A DNA stretch of 64,000 nucleotides from Mesosutterella faecium (GCF_022809315.2 NZ_JAKZJU020000001.1:1525001-1589000), one strand, 5' to 3'. Shown: positions 35,260-44,344, counted from the first letter of the stretch. Made by a program: numbers and translations. Notes: generated from the sequence alone by a model not told the origin.

Positions 35260-36765
35260 TCAGTCGAGCACGAGCATCACGCCGCCAATCACCAGAATGG
35301 CAACGATATTGATGATGAAGCCCGCCCGCAGCATGTCAATGATGCGGATCTTGCCGGTGCCGAACACAATGGCGTTCGGAGGCGTGGAAATCGGCAGGAT
35401 GAAGGCTGCGGAGGCGGCCAGCGCCGTGCCCATAAGGATCGGCTGAGGCGGCAGCCCCAGGGCCTGGGCCACGGCCGCGAGCAGCGGCATCATCATTGCG
35501 GCCAGCGCGGTGTTGGAGGTGACGCCGGTGGCGAATGTGACGATGGTGATGACGCCAAAGAGCACCGCCGGGAACGGCGAGCCCGCCAGAACGGACACCT
35601 GGGCTCCGATCAGCTGTGCCACGCCGGTGTGCTGGATGGCGGAGGCGAGGGACAGGCCGCCGCCGAAGAGCAGGAGCACGTCCCAGGACACGGCCTCATT
35701 GGCGGTCTTCCAGTCCATGGCCATGGTGCCCTTGCGGTCGACCGGAATCATGAAGGTGAGAACGCCCATGCCCATCGCGATGACCGCGTCGGTAAGGTAC
35801 TTGAAGGGGCGGAACCCGTCAATGTCGATCGCACGCAGGGTGCTGCCGGAGAACCACAGAATGGCGGCAACGAGGAAGCACGCCCCGACGGCGATCTCGC
35901 CGTGGGAGAGGCGGCCCATGCTGCGCAGCTCGTTTTTCACCCAGGCCTTTCCGCCGGGAATCTCACCGCCGATGTCGCGGAACATGACGCTGGTGAGAAT
36001 GAAGAATGCTGCGAGGAACATGATCAGTGTGACTGGAACGCCCACCTTCATCCAGTCCATGATGCTCACGGTCTGGCCGTACGTCTGCTCCATGAAGCGC
36101 ATGTAGATGCCGTTAGGGGGAGAGCCGATCAGGGTGGCCATGCCGCCGATGGAGGCGCCGTAGGCGAGGCTGAGCAGGATGCACAGCGAAAAGTTATGCT
36201 CCTGGCGGGCACTGTGAGGGTCATTGCCGCTTCTTGTGGAATGAACGAGCGCGATCAGGGCCATCGCCACAGGAACCATCATGGCCGCCGTCGCCGTGTT
36301 GCTCATGAAGGCTGACAGGAAGGTCGTTGTGAACATGAGCCCGAAAGTCATCTTTCTGGGAGTGGTCCCGATGATGCTCATGACGAACAGGGCAATCCGG
36401 CGATCGAGCCCCCAGCGCATGACGCCGCCGGCGAGCAGGAATGCCCCCATGAATAGAAACACCGTATCGGATGCGTAGGGGGCCATGGCGGCCGATACTT
36501 TGGAAATCTGGAAGAGCGGGAAAAGCACCATCGGGAGCATCGAGGTGACTGCGATAGGCACCGTTTCAAAGCACCACCAGATGGCCATCCAGACCAGAAC
36601 GCCGAGACAGGCGCGGCCGGCTGAGGAAAAAGTTGCGATGCTGCCGTCAGCCATCGTGTAGGTCGACGGCATCGAGAAGTAGATCAAGGCGCACAGCAGA
36701 GGCCCGGCGATCATCGACCCATATCGCATCAACAGATATCGCTGCTGGGCGGTTGTGTCAGACAT
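35260..36765 (-). CDS. DASS (SLC13) family anion:sodium symporter
   Basis: A 501-residue membrane transporter of the divalent anion:sodium symporter family, probably for C4-dicarboxylates. The first conserved SNT motif is seen in FLSAFMSNTATAAMMVPVAM and the second in TGVTSNTALAAMMMPLLAAV, the paired sodium and carboxylate sites. GGMATLIGSPPNGI and PISTPPNAIVFGTG are the matching PP-N loops. A longer frame reaches 36858, but ATG 36763-36765 with CAGGACTACAAA upstream starts MSDTTAQQ and is chosen. An FNR-type box lies about 120 bp upstream. Confidence 0.92.
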   Translation of the reverse strand: MSDTTAQQRYLLMRYGSMIAGPLLCALIYFSMPSTYTMADGSIATFSSAGRACLGVLVWMAIWWCFETVPIAVTSMLPMVLFPLFQISKVSAAMAPYASDTVFLFMGAFLLAGGVMRWGLDRRIALFVMSIIGTTPRKMTFGLMFTTTFLSAFMSNTATAAMMVPVAMALIALVHSTRSGNDPHSARQEHNFSLCILLSLAYGASIGGMATLIGSPPNGIYMRFMEQTYGQTVSIMDWMKVGVPVTLIMFLAAFFILTSVMFRDIGGEIPGGKAWVKNELRSMGRLSHGEIAVGACFLVAAILWFSGSTLRAIDIDGFRPFKYLTDAVIAMGMGVLTFMIPVDRKGTMAMDWKTANEAVSWDVLLLFGGGLSLASAIQHTGVAQLIGAQVSVLAGSPFPAVLFGVITIVTFATGVTSNTALAAMMMPLLAAVAQALGLPPQPILMGTALAASAAFILPISTPPNAIVFGTGKIRIIDMLRAGFIINIVAILVIGGVMLVLD

Positions 36766-36882
36766 TTTTGTAGTCCTGTAAATAATGAGGGGCAGGAAGG
36801 ATTTCCCGTTGAAAGCCGGCTGGACGGCCGTGAATCGGGGGAAACTCAGATACATCATCCCTCATCGTCAGGCCTTTATTCT

Positions 36883-36896
36883 TTGATTTGGATCAA
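36883..36896 (-). promoter_or_regulatory. FNR-type box upstream of the DASS transporter
   Basis: TTGAT-TTGG-ATCAA matches the FNR consensus TTGAT-N4-ATCAA exactly. It is 118 bp before the transporter start and would fit activation under anaerobic conditions. Confidence 0.55.
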
Positions 36897-37033
36897 AACA
36901 AAAAGAAAGTCTTTACATAATTTCATGGGTAACCTGAAAAGGCTAGGCGGTGCTGCTCAGAAAGATTGATCAAAATAAAGGGGGCTTCCAGCGCATTGCT
37001 TTGGAACTGAATGAATAATATATTGATACAGCC

Positions 37034-37882
37034 ATGAAATCATTCACCATTTTCATGATCAGCGCTGCCGTGCTCGTGCTCGGAGTCTTTATACTGGCCG
37101 GGCGGAACCGCGACAGCGGTCCTTCCATTGAGAAGGCGCAGGTCCTGGTCGAAAAGGCGAACCAGGGCGGCGCCGAGGAGGCGCTGGAGCTCGCCCGCCG
37201 CTACGGGTTCGGCAACCGGGACCTCAACCAGGACTGGAAGGAGGCGAGGCAGTGGGCGGAGCGGGCCGCGGGGCTCGGCAGCGCCTCGGCGAAGACTGCG
37301 GTGGCCGCCATGCAGATCCGGGGGCTCGGGGGGCTCGCGGATCCCGCCGCCGGAGAGCGGGAGCTTCGCTCCGAAATTCAGGGCGGCAGCGTTGAGGCGG
37401 CCTATGTTCTGGGGCGGCTCGGACTCACTCCGGCCTCGGCGCAGAGCAGGCGCCTCGAAGGCCTTGCGCTCGTCCGCCGGGCTGCCCGCGGGGGCTTTCA
37501 CCGCGCCCAGTACACCCTGGGGTGCCTGTATCTGTCGGGCGCGCCCGCCCTGTCGATTGAAAAGGACCCGGCCAAAGCCATGAGCTGGTTTGAAAAGGCG
37601 GCCCGACAGGCGGATTCGGACGCCTGCGGGGAACTCGGCCGCGGCTATCTTTACGGGACCGGGGTGGACATGAACTATCAGGAGGCCTACGCGTGGCTGT
37701 GCGCCGCCACGGACGCCGATTCCGGCTGGGATGCGCTCCGGGTGGAGGCCCGCCGCAAGCTGAGCTCCTTTGACGAACAGGACTACCGGGAGGCTGTCAC
37801 CTACACCCGGCGGGAATACGGCCCCAGGCGATACCATCCGAGTCTCGCCGCCCGCGTGGCGGAAGCCGAAAGCGTCTTCTGA
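37034..37882 (+). CDS. Sel1-repeat (TPR-like) protein, membrane-anchored
   Basis: A 282-residue protein beginning with a single hydrophobic segment (FTIFMISAAVLVLGVFILAG), which should anchor it in the inner membrane with the rest outside. Several Sel1-like repeats follow, for example ALELARRYGFG, GFHRAQYTLGCLYLSGA and DACGELGRGYLYGTGVDMN with EAYAWLCAA. Sel1 repeats mediate protein binding. No enzyme domain is seen. It is 267 bp from the divergent transporter gene and is a single-gene unit. Confidence 0.85.
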   Translation: MKSFTIFMISAAVLVLGVFILAGRNRDSGPSIEKAQVLVEKANQGGAEEALELARRYGFGNRDLNQDWKEARQWAERAAGLGSASAKTAVAAMQIRGLGGLADPAAGERELRSEIQGGSVEAAYVLGRLGLTPASAQSRRLEGLALVRRAARGGFHRAQYTLGCLYLSGAPALSIEKDPAKAMSWFEKAARQADSDACGELGRGYLYGTGVDMNYQEAYAWLCAATDADSGWDALRVEARRKLSSFDEQDYREAVTYTRREYGPRRYHPSLAARVAEAESVF

Positions 37883-37922
37883 CTGGTTTGCCCGGGGCAG
37901 AACGGCGCTTTTGCTGCTGTTT

Positions 37923-37941
37923 CCCCCGGAAGAAACGGGGG
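37923..37941 (+). terminator. Hairpin after the Sel1-repeat gene
   Basis: CCCCCG-GAAGAAA-CGGGGG. A T-run is only loosely present downstream (CCTCCTTTTC), so this is a weak terminator. Confidence 0.5.
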
Positions 37942-38702
37942 AGCCTCCTTTTCTCTGCGTTCCTACAAAAGCTTTTTTGTGTTTCCGGCCTGCGGGAAGC
38001 CGCGTGTTTCGGCGGGGGCCCGCGCCCAAAGAACGGCGATTTTATTTTTCAGCGGCTTTTCCTGAAGCTTTTCTTTTCTGGGGCTTCCGGCGGCAGGCCT
38101 TCGCTATTTTCTTCCGGCTCATGGGCCCGTCAGCCTTCGCAATCCAAGGCCGCGGGCTGAATGCGGCCTGCCTCTTCCGGTCTTTGAAGCGGGACTGTGT
38201 GTTTTATCTTAAATTCAGCGGTCGGGCGGCCTTGAGCTTTATCTTTACAATTCCTTCCAAAAAAATACGGAGAGGTTTCTTCCCTTTGAAATTCCCGTGT
38301 GAAACTTTTCTGCCGTTCAATATTAAAGAGTGGTCTAATGAGTTTTACGTACACTGTTTAGATTAGCCTGATTAAAAGAATAATAAAAATAAATGTTTTG
38401 AAATAAGCAAAGACGGAATAAAGTTATTATCTATATGTTTTATTGATGTAAATGATAGCGCTGGGCAGGCAAAGGAGGCCTGACGGCGGTAATTTTCCTG
38501 TTTTCGTTAGGGCTGCCTCCGGTTTGGCCATTCGAATTTAGTAATTATCAGCAGGCTGATTTTTTCTAATCGGCAGGAAAGATAATGAAAAAGAGGGCCT
38601 TTAATTTGCAATTTTTGTCTTTTACCTATTAAAATCCTTTTCAAAGATTGAATAAACCTATTTGATAAATGATTTATTCATTAGAAAAAGAGGATTAAAT
38701 TA
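37942..38702 (+). other. Gene-free stretch upstream of the H-NS gene
   Basis: About 760 bp without a convincing gene. The second half (38330-38700) is strongly AT-rich, unlike the surroundings, as expected for a region bound by H-NS itself. A GC-richer patch at 38456-38520 can fold (CAGGC-AAAGGAG-GCCTG and a GGGCTGCCTCC tail) and is followed by ATCAG-CAGG-CTGAT with six T residues near 38560, which could be a small RNA and its terminator. The H-NS promoter probably lies at about 38606-38635 (TTGCAA, TATTAAAAT). Confidence 0.4.
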
Positions 38703-39056
38703 ATGCTTGCTGAAAACAAGAAGCTTGACGCCAAAATCCAGGAAGCCCGCGAATTGAAGCGGCAGACGGAATCGATCATGAAGCAGATCCGCAAGTCTGC
38801 GATCCGCGAAATCCGTCAGTACATGCAGCGCTATGAAATTACTCTTGAGGATCTGAGCGCCGCCCAGACGCCCAGGGAAAAGGCCGCCTCAGCGGCCTCT
38901 GAAACGAAGAAAGCCAAGAAAAGCTCCATTAAGGCGAAATACAGAAGCGATGACGGGAAGCTCACCTGGACCGGCCGCGGGCTGAAGCCGAAATGGCTCA
39001 CCGAAGAGCTGAAGAAGGGTCGTAAGCTGGAAGAGTTCCTGATCGACAAAAACTAA
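38703..39056 (+). CDS. hns: H-NS family histone-like nucleoid protein
   Basis: A 117-residue nucleoid-structuring protein. The N-terminal half is a coiled-coil oligomerisation segment (LDAKIQEARELKRQTESIMK). A lysine-rich linker (TKKAKKSSIKAKYRS) leads to the C-terminal DNA-binding domain KLTWTGRGLKPKWLTEELKK, close to the betaproteobacterial H-NS core with its TGRGLKPKW loop. It silences AT-rich and foreign DNA. The ATG at 38703 follows AAGAGGATTAAATTA. Its last five bases are the first bases of the 201-bp duplicated target of the downstream transposon, so the gene remains intact. Confidence 0.92.
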   Translation: MLAENKKLDAKIQEARELKRQTESIMKQIRKSAIREIRQYMQRYEITLEDLSAAQTPREKAASAASETKKAKKSSIKAKYRSDDGKLTWTGRGLKPKWLTEELKKGRKLEEFLIDKN

Positions 39057-39252
39057 GATCCAGCGCGTTTCCCGTGATTTGAAAGGCTTCGGCATCCTGC
39101 GGATGAACCGAAGCCTTTATTTTGTCCGCAGAAAGCAGACTGAAATGAGAGGGAAGACCCCATAGGGGTTGAGCCAGCGGAGGCAGGGCGCGGGGAAACA
39201 AAATGAAGCCCGGCGGCCGTCCGGCTCCCTGAGCCTCAGGCGCGGCGGCGCT
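39052..39252 (+). repeat. Left 201-bp direct repeat flanking the IS1634-like element
   Basis: This copy starts ACTAAGATCC (including the hns stop codon) and ends GGCGCGGCGGCGCT. It is repeated at 42659-42859 and no mismatch was found on reading both copies. It abuts the left end of the element and is read as a very long target-site duplication. Confidence 0.88.
39083..39122 (+). terminator. hns terminator (duplicated)
   Basis: AAAGGCTTCGG / CCGAAGCCTTT hairpin around CATCCTGCGGATGAA, followed by ATTTTG. A second copy lies in the right repeat at about 42690-42729. Confidence 0.75.
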
Positions 39253-40624
39253 CCTGACTTTTACCTAAAAAGCCGTCCTCAACAAGGATAAATATCAATA
39301 CAAACATAAATTTGTGAGGCGTTGATGTTTATCAAGCTTTGTCGTAATTATGTAGTTAGATTAGTGTTAATCATGATATGATGTAAATGTCTGACAGGAG
39401 CTTTCCCATGGCCATCTCCGTTTCAATCAAGAAGTTCAAGGGTGTGGAATACGTTTACATTTGCGAAAGCTTCCGAGACCCGCTTACCCGCAAACCCACC
39501 AGCCGTGTGCTGGCCAGCTACGGGAACAAAAAGAAGCTGCTTGAAAAAGACCCGGACGCCATGGAGAAGATCCAGAAACACGCCGAGCAGCTCAGGGCGG
39601 ATTCTTCGCTGTACAGCCAGACGATCCAGGAAACAGTATTGTCGCGGGTCGCTGCGCCAAGCGCGGCAGACCGGCGGCCCGACTGCAGGACCTGTAAGCC
39701 GGCACCCTACAGGCTTCTGTGGGAGCAGCTGGGAATTTCAAATTATTTTCAGAACTATCGTCACAACTACCGGATCGGCTGGGACGTGGACAAGACGATT
39801 TTCTTTTCCGTCGTTTCACGGCTGATCGCCCCTTCCTCGAAGCGCTCCTCCTGGCTCAACAAGGAAAGATTCGTCTTCGACTTCAGCGACCTGCGCCTCG
39901 ATCAGATTTACGACAGCCTGGACATTTTGGCCGACCGCAAGGAAGCTATCGTCAAAAAGCTCAATGACGGCATTGGGCGGCTCTACAAGCGCGACCTGAC
40001 AATTGCGCTTTATGACGTGACCACACTGTATTTCGAGAGTTTTATTGAAGACGGCCTGCGCCGCCGGGGGATGAGCAAGGAGCATCGGACCCAGGAGACC
40101 CAGGTGGTGCTGGGGCTTCTGGTGGATGCAGACGGCATTCCGTTCAATTACGAAATCTTCCCCGGAAACACAGCCGAAGTTCACACCCTGATGGAGGTCG
40201 TGAAGAAATTCAGCCGGGATTACGGAGTCCAGAATGTCACGGTGGTTGCTGACAGCGGGCTGAACCAGTACATCAATCTCGAGGCGCTGCAGGAATCCAA
40301 TTTCAACTTCATTGTGGGCTTCCCTCCCTACATCAAGCTGTCTGTGTCGGACCAGCAGAAATTACTGGACTGCGACGGCTGGCACTGGAGTTCCAGTCCG
40401 GATGACCCTCGGTGGGGAATCAAGGAAATGCCTTTGTCCATTGAGCGCACGGTCGTGGACAAAAGCACCGGCCAGCGAAGACCGGTCAGCCTCAAGGCCA
40501 CCTGCATAGCCACCTATTCCGCCAAACGCTTTGAACACGACAGCCAGGAGCTTGAACTCAAGTGGCAGCGTGCTTCCGACCTTGTGGCAAGAGGCCCCGC
40601 CGCTGTGAAAGCGGCGGGGCGAAG

Positions 40625-40632
40625 CGGCTACA
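40625..40632 (+). repeat. Left 8-bp target duplication of the IS256-family element
   Basis: CGGCTACA, repeated at 41974-41981. Eight or nine bases is normal for the family. Confidence 0.9.
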
Positions 40633-41973
40633 GAGGGTATGGAAATTCTTGTGGGCGCCCCCTTTAGGTTAATCGAAGAAAGGTGCGATCCTGTCTCCGA
40701 ACTCAATGGTTAATTCTCGCATGGCAGTTTTCCAATAAGGTGATGGCCTCACCCATCTCCTCTCCACCTTTCGGATCGCCAGGTAAAGCAGCTTCAGCGC
40801 AGCGGTCTCGCTTGGGAAAGAAGCTCTTGTCTTGACAACCTTTCGCAGGTCCCGGTTCAAGCTTTCAATGGCGTTGGTGGTGTAGATCAACCGCCTGACG
40901 GCGGGTGAGAACTCAAAGAAAGGAATCACGCGATCCCATGCGTCCAGCCAGATTTTTTCGATGTAGGAATATTTTTTCCCAAGTTCCGACTGGGCAAAAT
41001 CGTTCAGCGCCTGACGTGCTTCCTCGGCGTTGACAGCACGGTAAACAGGCTTCAGCGCAGCAACAACCGCCTTGTAATCCTTGTAGTTGACCATTTTGAG
41101 GCTGTTGCGGATCAAATGGACGATGCAGGTCTGCAGCATCGTTTTCGGAAAAGCCGTCTCCAAAGCCTCCTGCATCCCTTTAAGCCCGTCCGTGACGGCG
41201 ATAAGAATGTCGTTGACGCCTCGATTCTTCAGCTCGTTAAAGACTTTAAGCCAGTATTTGGCACTTTCATTTTCGGCCATCCAAAGACCCAGGACATCCT
41301 TCTTTCCATCGGTATCCACGCCCAGGGCGATATGGACTGCCCGGGGAGTGACCACCCCGTTTTCGCCCCTTGTCTTGATCCTGATGGCGTCAAAGAAAAT
41401 CACCGGATAGACAGGGCTGAGAGGACGGTCCTGCCATTTCTGAAGCTCGGGAAGTATGGCGTCGGTCACATCGCTGATGAACTCGGCGCTGGTTTCCATC
41501 CCATATTCGTCGTAAAGATAGCCCTGGATTTCCCGTGTCGTCAGGCCTCGGGCATAAAGGGCCAAAATTTTTTCGTCGAACCCATCCAGCGTCCTTTTGT
41601 GCTTCGGAACAATCCGGGGTGTGAAGCGGCCTTTGCGGTCCCGGGGTACGTCCACATGGATGGTTCCAAGCTTGGGAGACTTCAGGGTTTTGGAGCTGTG
41701 GCCATTGCGCTCATTGTCACCCGGACGTGCCTGGCCCTTTTCATAACCCAGATGATGGGTCATTTCGCCCTCCAGCATTTTCGTCAGCAGCCGCCCCAGC
41801 AGGTGGGCCATGAAATCATCCGCTTCCCCGGAGGATTTGATTTCCCGGCCGGACTTCTTCAGGTCTTCCAGAATCTGTTCCGCGAGTTTGTCAAAAGGAT
41901 CAGGTGTGCGTCTCATATTTAGGCTCTCCAAGAAGCATTATCTCAGAGCGCCCACAAAATTCTTTACACCCTC
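40633..41973 (-). mobile_element. IS256-family insertion sequence, 1341 bp
   Basis: The terminal inverted repeats are about 26 bp: GAGGGTATGGAAATTCTTGT on the left and GAGGGTGTAAAGAATTTTGT on the right read inward, both then continuing GGGCGC. It is flanked by the 8-bp duplication CGGCTACA and carries one intact transposase on the minus strand. It inserted into the IS1634-like transposase gene, so it arrived later. Confidence 0.93.
40669..41916 (-). CDS. IS256-family (mutator-type) transposase
   Basis: A 415-residue DDE transposase. The N-terminal domain includes HHLGYEKGQARPGDNERNGH, typical of IS256 proteins. The catalytic residues are in VIFFDAIRIKTR (first Asp), DILIAVTDGLKGMQEALE (second Asp) and TTNAIESLNRDLRK (Glu), with the family CxxH in QTCIVHLIRNS. 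The frame is open from a TTG at 41931, but ATG 41916 follows TGGAGAGCCTAAAT at a good distance and is used. It appears intact and may be active. Confidence 0.93.
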   Translation of the reverse strand: MRRTPDPFDKLAEQILEDLKKSGREIKSSGEADDFMAHLLGRLLTKMLEGEMTHHLGYEKGQARPGDNERNGHSSKTLKSPKLGTIHVDVPRDRKGRFTPRIVPKHKRTLDGFDEKILALYARGLTTREIQGYLYDEYGMETSAEFISDVTDAILPELQKWQDRPLSPVYPVIFFDAIRIKTRGENGVVTPRAVHIALGVDTDGKKDVLGLWMAENESAKYWLKVFNELKNRGVNDILIAVTDGLKGMQEALETAFPKTMLQTCIVHLIRNSLKMVNYKDYKAVVAALKPVYRAVNAEEARQALNDFAQSELGKKYSYIEKIWLDAWDRVIPFFEFSPAVRRLIYTTNAIESLNRDLRKVVKTRASFPSETAALKLLYLAIRKVERRWVRPSPYWKTAMRELTIEFGDRIAPFFD

Positions 41974-41981
41974 CGGCTACA
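41974..41981 (+). repeat. Right 8-bp target duplication of the IS256-family element
   Basis: Second copy of CGGCTACA, next to the right inverted repeat. Confidence 0.9.
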
Positions 41982-42658
41982 AAGCTTTTATCAAGCCGGG
42001 GACCACTAAAGTTGAGCTGAACTCAGCCCTTTACGACAAACGCCGCAAGTGGTGTGGATACATGGCGCTGCTCACCAATCTTGATTTGCAGAAGCACAAG
42101 CCCGCCGAAATCTACGGCCTTCTGCGGCAGCTCTGGCGCATTGAGAACAACTTTCGGATGCTCAAGACCGATCTTAGGGCCAGACCTGTGTTCGTTTGGA
42201 CAGACCAGCATATCCGTGGGCATTTCGTCCTCAACTACATCGGCCTGGTTCTCCAGCGGCTTTTAATGAAGAAGCTGCGCGAGTCCGGTCTTGATGTTTC
42301 AGGCGCGGAACTCATTCGGGCGCTGGAATCAATGAAGATCAGCAGGCTGAAGGGGCTGAAGAAGGCTCAGTCTTTCCTCTACTGCTGCAGCAATGAGAAC
42401 GCGGAGTCGCTCAGCGTCAGGAATGAAAAAGGAGATCTTCTCTCTTTACAGGAACTTTGCGACAAGATCCTTAACGCCTGCGGGATCGAGCCTCTGAAAG
42501 ACCTTGAGACGGCTGAAAGCATCCGCAGGAAATTCCATTCTCGCCTGCCTATGGCTTAAAAATTTACCTACATCGCTGGATAGTTTTAAAAACAGCCGAA
42601 AGCCTTGAGTACCAGGCTTCCGCACAAGGTTTGATAAAGAAATCACGGAAAAGTCAGG

Positions 42659-42859
42659 ACTAAGATCCAGCGCGTTTCCCGTGATTTGAAAGGCTTCGGC
42701 ATCCTGCGGATGAACCGAAGCCTTTATTTTGTCCGCAGAAAGCAGACTGAAATGAGAGGGAAGACCCCATAGGGGTTGAGCCAGCGGAGGCAGGGCGCGG
42801 GGAAACAAAATGAAGCCCGGCGGCCGTCCGGCTCCCTGAGCCTCAGGCGCGGCGGCGCT
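42659..42859 (+). repeat. Right 201-bp direct repeat flanking the IS1634-like element
   Basis: Second copy of the segment at 39052-39252, from ACTAAGATCC to GGCGGCGCT, next to the right end of the element. It carries a spare hns terminator but no gene. Confidence 0.88.
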
Positions 42860-42960
42860 TTTTTTTTGAGCGAAGAGACCGGGCCCGGCCCTCTGCGGAA
42901 AATGAGCGGGGTCTTAAAGAACCACCGGGAGTGAGCCTGCCCCGGGATTAGTGCGCGGCC

Positions 42961-43275
42961 TCAGGGCAGCGCTTTTTCGACCTTGGCAATGCGGGCCTTG
43001 GAGGAGAGAAAGGCCATCATCAGGGTGGGGTGCTTGGCCGCGAAAACCCGCAGGTCTTTCGACCATTCGTCGATCGCCTCCCGGTCCGTCCAGTAAAGAA
43101 TGGTGATCCATTCCTTCTGCCCCTTCGCCTCCTCCAGCCCGAGAAAGCCCCGGGCCTTCGGCGTGGTCTCTTTGACAAACTCGTTGAGCTTGGTGAAGAT
43201 TTCCAAAGTTCCCGGCGAAACGATCGTCGTCAGTGCGAGGCTGTAATAGGGGGGATTGGGAGTCGCTGCGGGCAT
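42961..43275 (-). CDS. Antibiotic biosynthesis monooxygenase-like protein
   Basis: A 104-residue protein of the ABM dimeric ferredoxin-like fold. It shows the strand pattern YYSLALTTIVSPGTLEIFTK, then ARGFLGLEEAKGQKEWITIL and YWTDREAIDEWSKD, where the W(x)D/E(x)AxxEW segment is typical. Members include quinol monooxygenases and heme- or metabolite-binding proteins; the activity of this one is unknown. It is a single gene, convergent with the transposon side and divergent from the HAD gene. Confidence 0.8.
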   Translation of the reverse strand: MPAATPNPPYYSLALTTIVSPGTLEIFTKLNEFVKETTPKARGFLGLEEAKGQKEWITILYWTDREAIDEWSKDLRVFAAKHPTLMMAFLSSKARIAKVEKALP

Positions 43276-43394
43276 GGCCTTTTTCCTTGAAATGGAGTCG
43301 TGGAACCGCCATCATAACCCTGCGGATTTCCGGAAGGGGCGCGGGGGAGTTCTCTCCTACAATAGAAGACTCATTTCAAGTCAGGGGCCGGCAC

Positions 43395-44192
43395 ATGACG
43401 CCAGAGAAGAAAAACCTGGATTTCGTGCGCGCGAAAAGCGCATTTTTCATCGATATGGACGGCGTCATCTACCACGGACGCTTTCTTCTTCCCGGCGTGA
43501 AGGAGTTCATCGCTTGGCTCAGGCGCAGCGGAAAGCTTTACCGCTTTGTCACCAATAATTCGCTTTTCACGCCCGAGGAGCTCTCCGGGCGCCTCAACCG
43601 GATGGGCATTGCCACTGAGCCGCGCGAGTTTTATACGAGCGCGATGGCCGCAGCCGAATTCTGCATTTCCCAGCGCGAATCGCCCAGCGCGTGGGTGATC
43701 GGGGCCAACGGACTGTACGAGGCGCTGGAGAAGGCGGGCGTGAGGATCACGGATGACCACCCCGATTACGTCATTGTGGGCGAGTCGCTCAGCGAGTACA
43801 GCTTCGAGTCGGTGGGCAGGGCCCTCACCCTGGTGCTGGGCGGCTCGCGGCTGATCGCAACCAACGCGGATATTACCGGTCCCGGCTCCTACGGCCTGAT
43901 CCCGGCCACGGGGGCGATGGTCTCCCCCATTGAAATCGCCTCGGGGCAGAAGGCGTATTTCGTGGGAAAGCCCAATCCGCTGATGCTGCGCCGGGTGATG
44001 GACGGCTTCGGAGTGCATGCCTCGCAGTCCGTCATGATCGGCGACTCCATGGGAACCGACATCCGCGGCGGTCTTGAGACGGGCATGTGCACGGTCCTCG
44101 TGCTCTCCGGGCTCACGAAGCGAGAAAGCCTCGCCGCCTATGCCTATCGCCCGGACTTTGTGATTGAGGGCGTGGGGGACCTGGTGCCTTAA
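43395..44192 (+). CDS. HAD-IIA family hydrolase, NagD/phosphoglycolate-phosphatase type
   Basis: A 265-residue phosphatase of HAD subfamily IIA. Motif I is FFIDMDGVIYHG (Asp20, Asp22), motif II YRFVTNNS, motif III lysine in FVGKPNPLML, and motif IV MIGDSMGTDIRGG. The large C2 cap between motifs II and III is present. NagD-type enzymes dephosphorylate nucleoside monophosphates or phosphoglycolate. The open frame extends to 43233, overlapping the divergent gene, but ATG 43395 gives the normal length. A probable -10 TACAAT lies in TCTCCTACAATAGAAG near 43360. Confidence 0.9.
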   Translation: MTPEKKNLDFVRAKSAFFIDMDGVIYHGRFLLPGVKEFIAWLRRSGKLYRFVTNNSLFTPEELSGRLNRMGIATEPREFYTSAMAAAEFCISQRESPSAWVIGANGLYEALEKAGVRITDDHPDYVIVGESLSEYSFESVGRALTLVLGGSRLIATNADITGPGSYGLIPATGAMVSPIEIASGQKAYFVGKPNPLMLRRVMDGFGVHASQSVMIGDSMGTDIRGGLETGMCTVLVLSGLTKRESLAAYAYRPDFVIEGVGDLVP

Positions 44193-44344
44193 GGCCGGCG
44201 CAGCGGGGCAAAGGCGGACATGCTGATAGCAGTATGTGTATATCATGATGCGGTTAACGGCGTCTTTTTAAGCGCAGGCTTTTGCTTTAAGATCAGCGGC
44301 GCGGCCGGGGGATCCGGCCCTCATGCATTACCTAGGTGGAGAAA

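Larger units (their letters stand above)
39408..42559 (+). pseudogene. IS1634-family transposase split by IS256 insertion
   Basis: The N-terminal part (39408-40632) starts at ATG 39408 after CAGGAG. It has the first two catalytic aspartates in IALYDVTTLYFES and VVADSGLN. The C-terminal part (41982-42559) holds the YREK-type region QLWRIENNFRMLKTD with the catalytic glutamate. Joining 40632 to 41982, which removes the IS256 element and one copy of its 8-bp repeat, gives one uninterrupted 600-codon frame through RSGYKAFIKPG. The break therefore separates the glutamate from the aspartates and must inactivate the enzyme. An in-frame ATG at 39387 lies before the chosen start. Confidence 0.88.
39253..42658 (+). 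mobile_element. IS1634-like insertion sequence, interrupted by an IS256-family element
   Basis: The ends are inverted repeats: CCTGACTTTTACC on the left and, read inward, CCTGACTTTTCCG on the right. Without the inner IS256 element and its duplication it is 2057 bp and holds one transposase gene of 600 codons. It is flanked by 201-bp direct repeats. From memory, IS1634 of Mycoplasma was reported to make long target duplications of varying length, so this size is unusual but has a precedent in the family. The transposase is now split, so the element should be immobile unless helped in trans. Confidence 0.85.

Noticed and set aside
35029..36315. Plus-strand frame opposite the DASS transporter
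   Set aside because: Very rich in His, Asp, Arg and Gly, as expected for the reverse reading of a membrane protein gene.
37034..38702. CRISPR array or other short regular repeats
   Set aside because: No regularly spaced repeat-spacer pattern was seen here or elsewhere in the window; the only regular arrays are the IS subterminal sites.
38703..42859. Composite transposon carrying cargo between two identical repeats
   Set aside because: The 201-bp repeats contain no transposase or inverted-repeat ends of their own and the interior holds only IS genes, so a target duplication explains them better.
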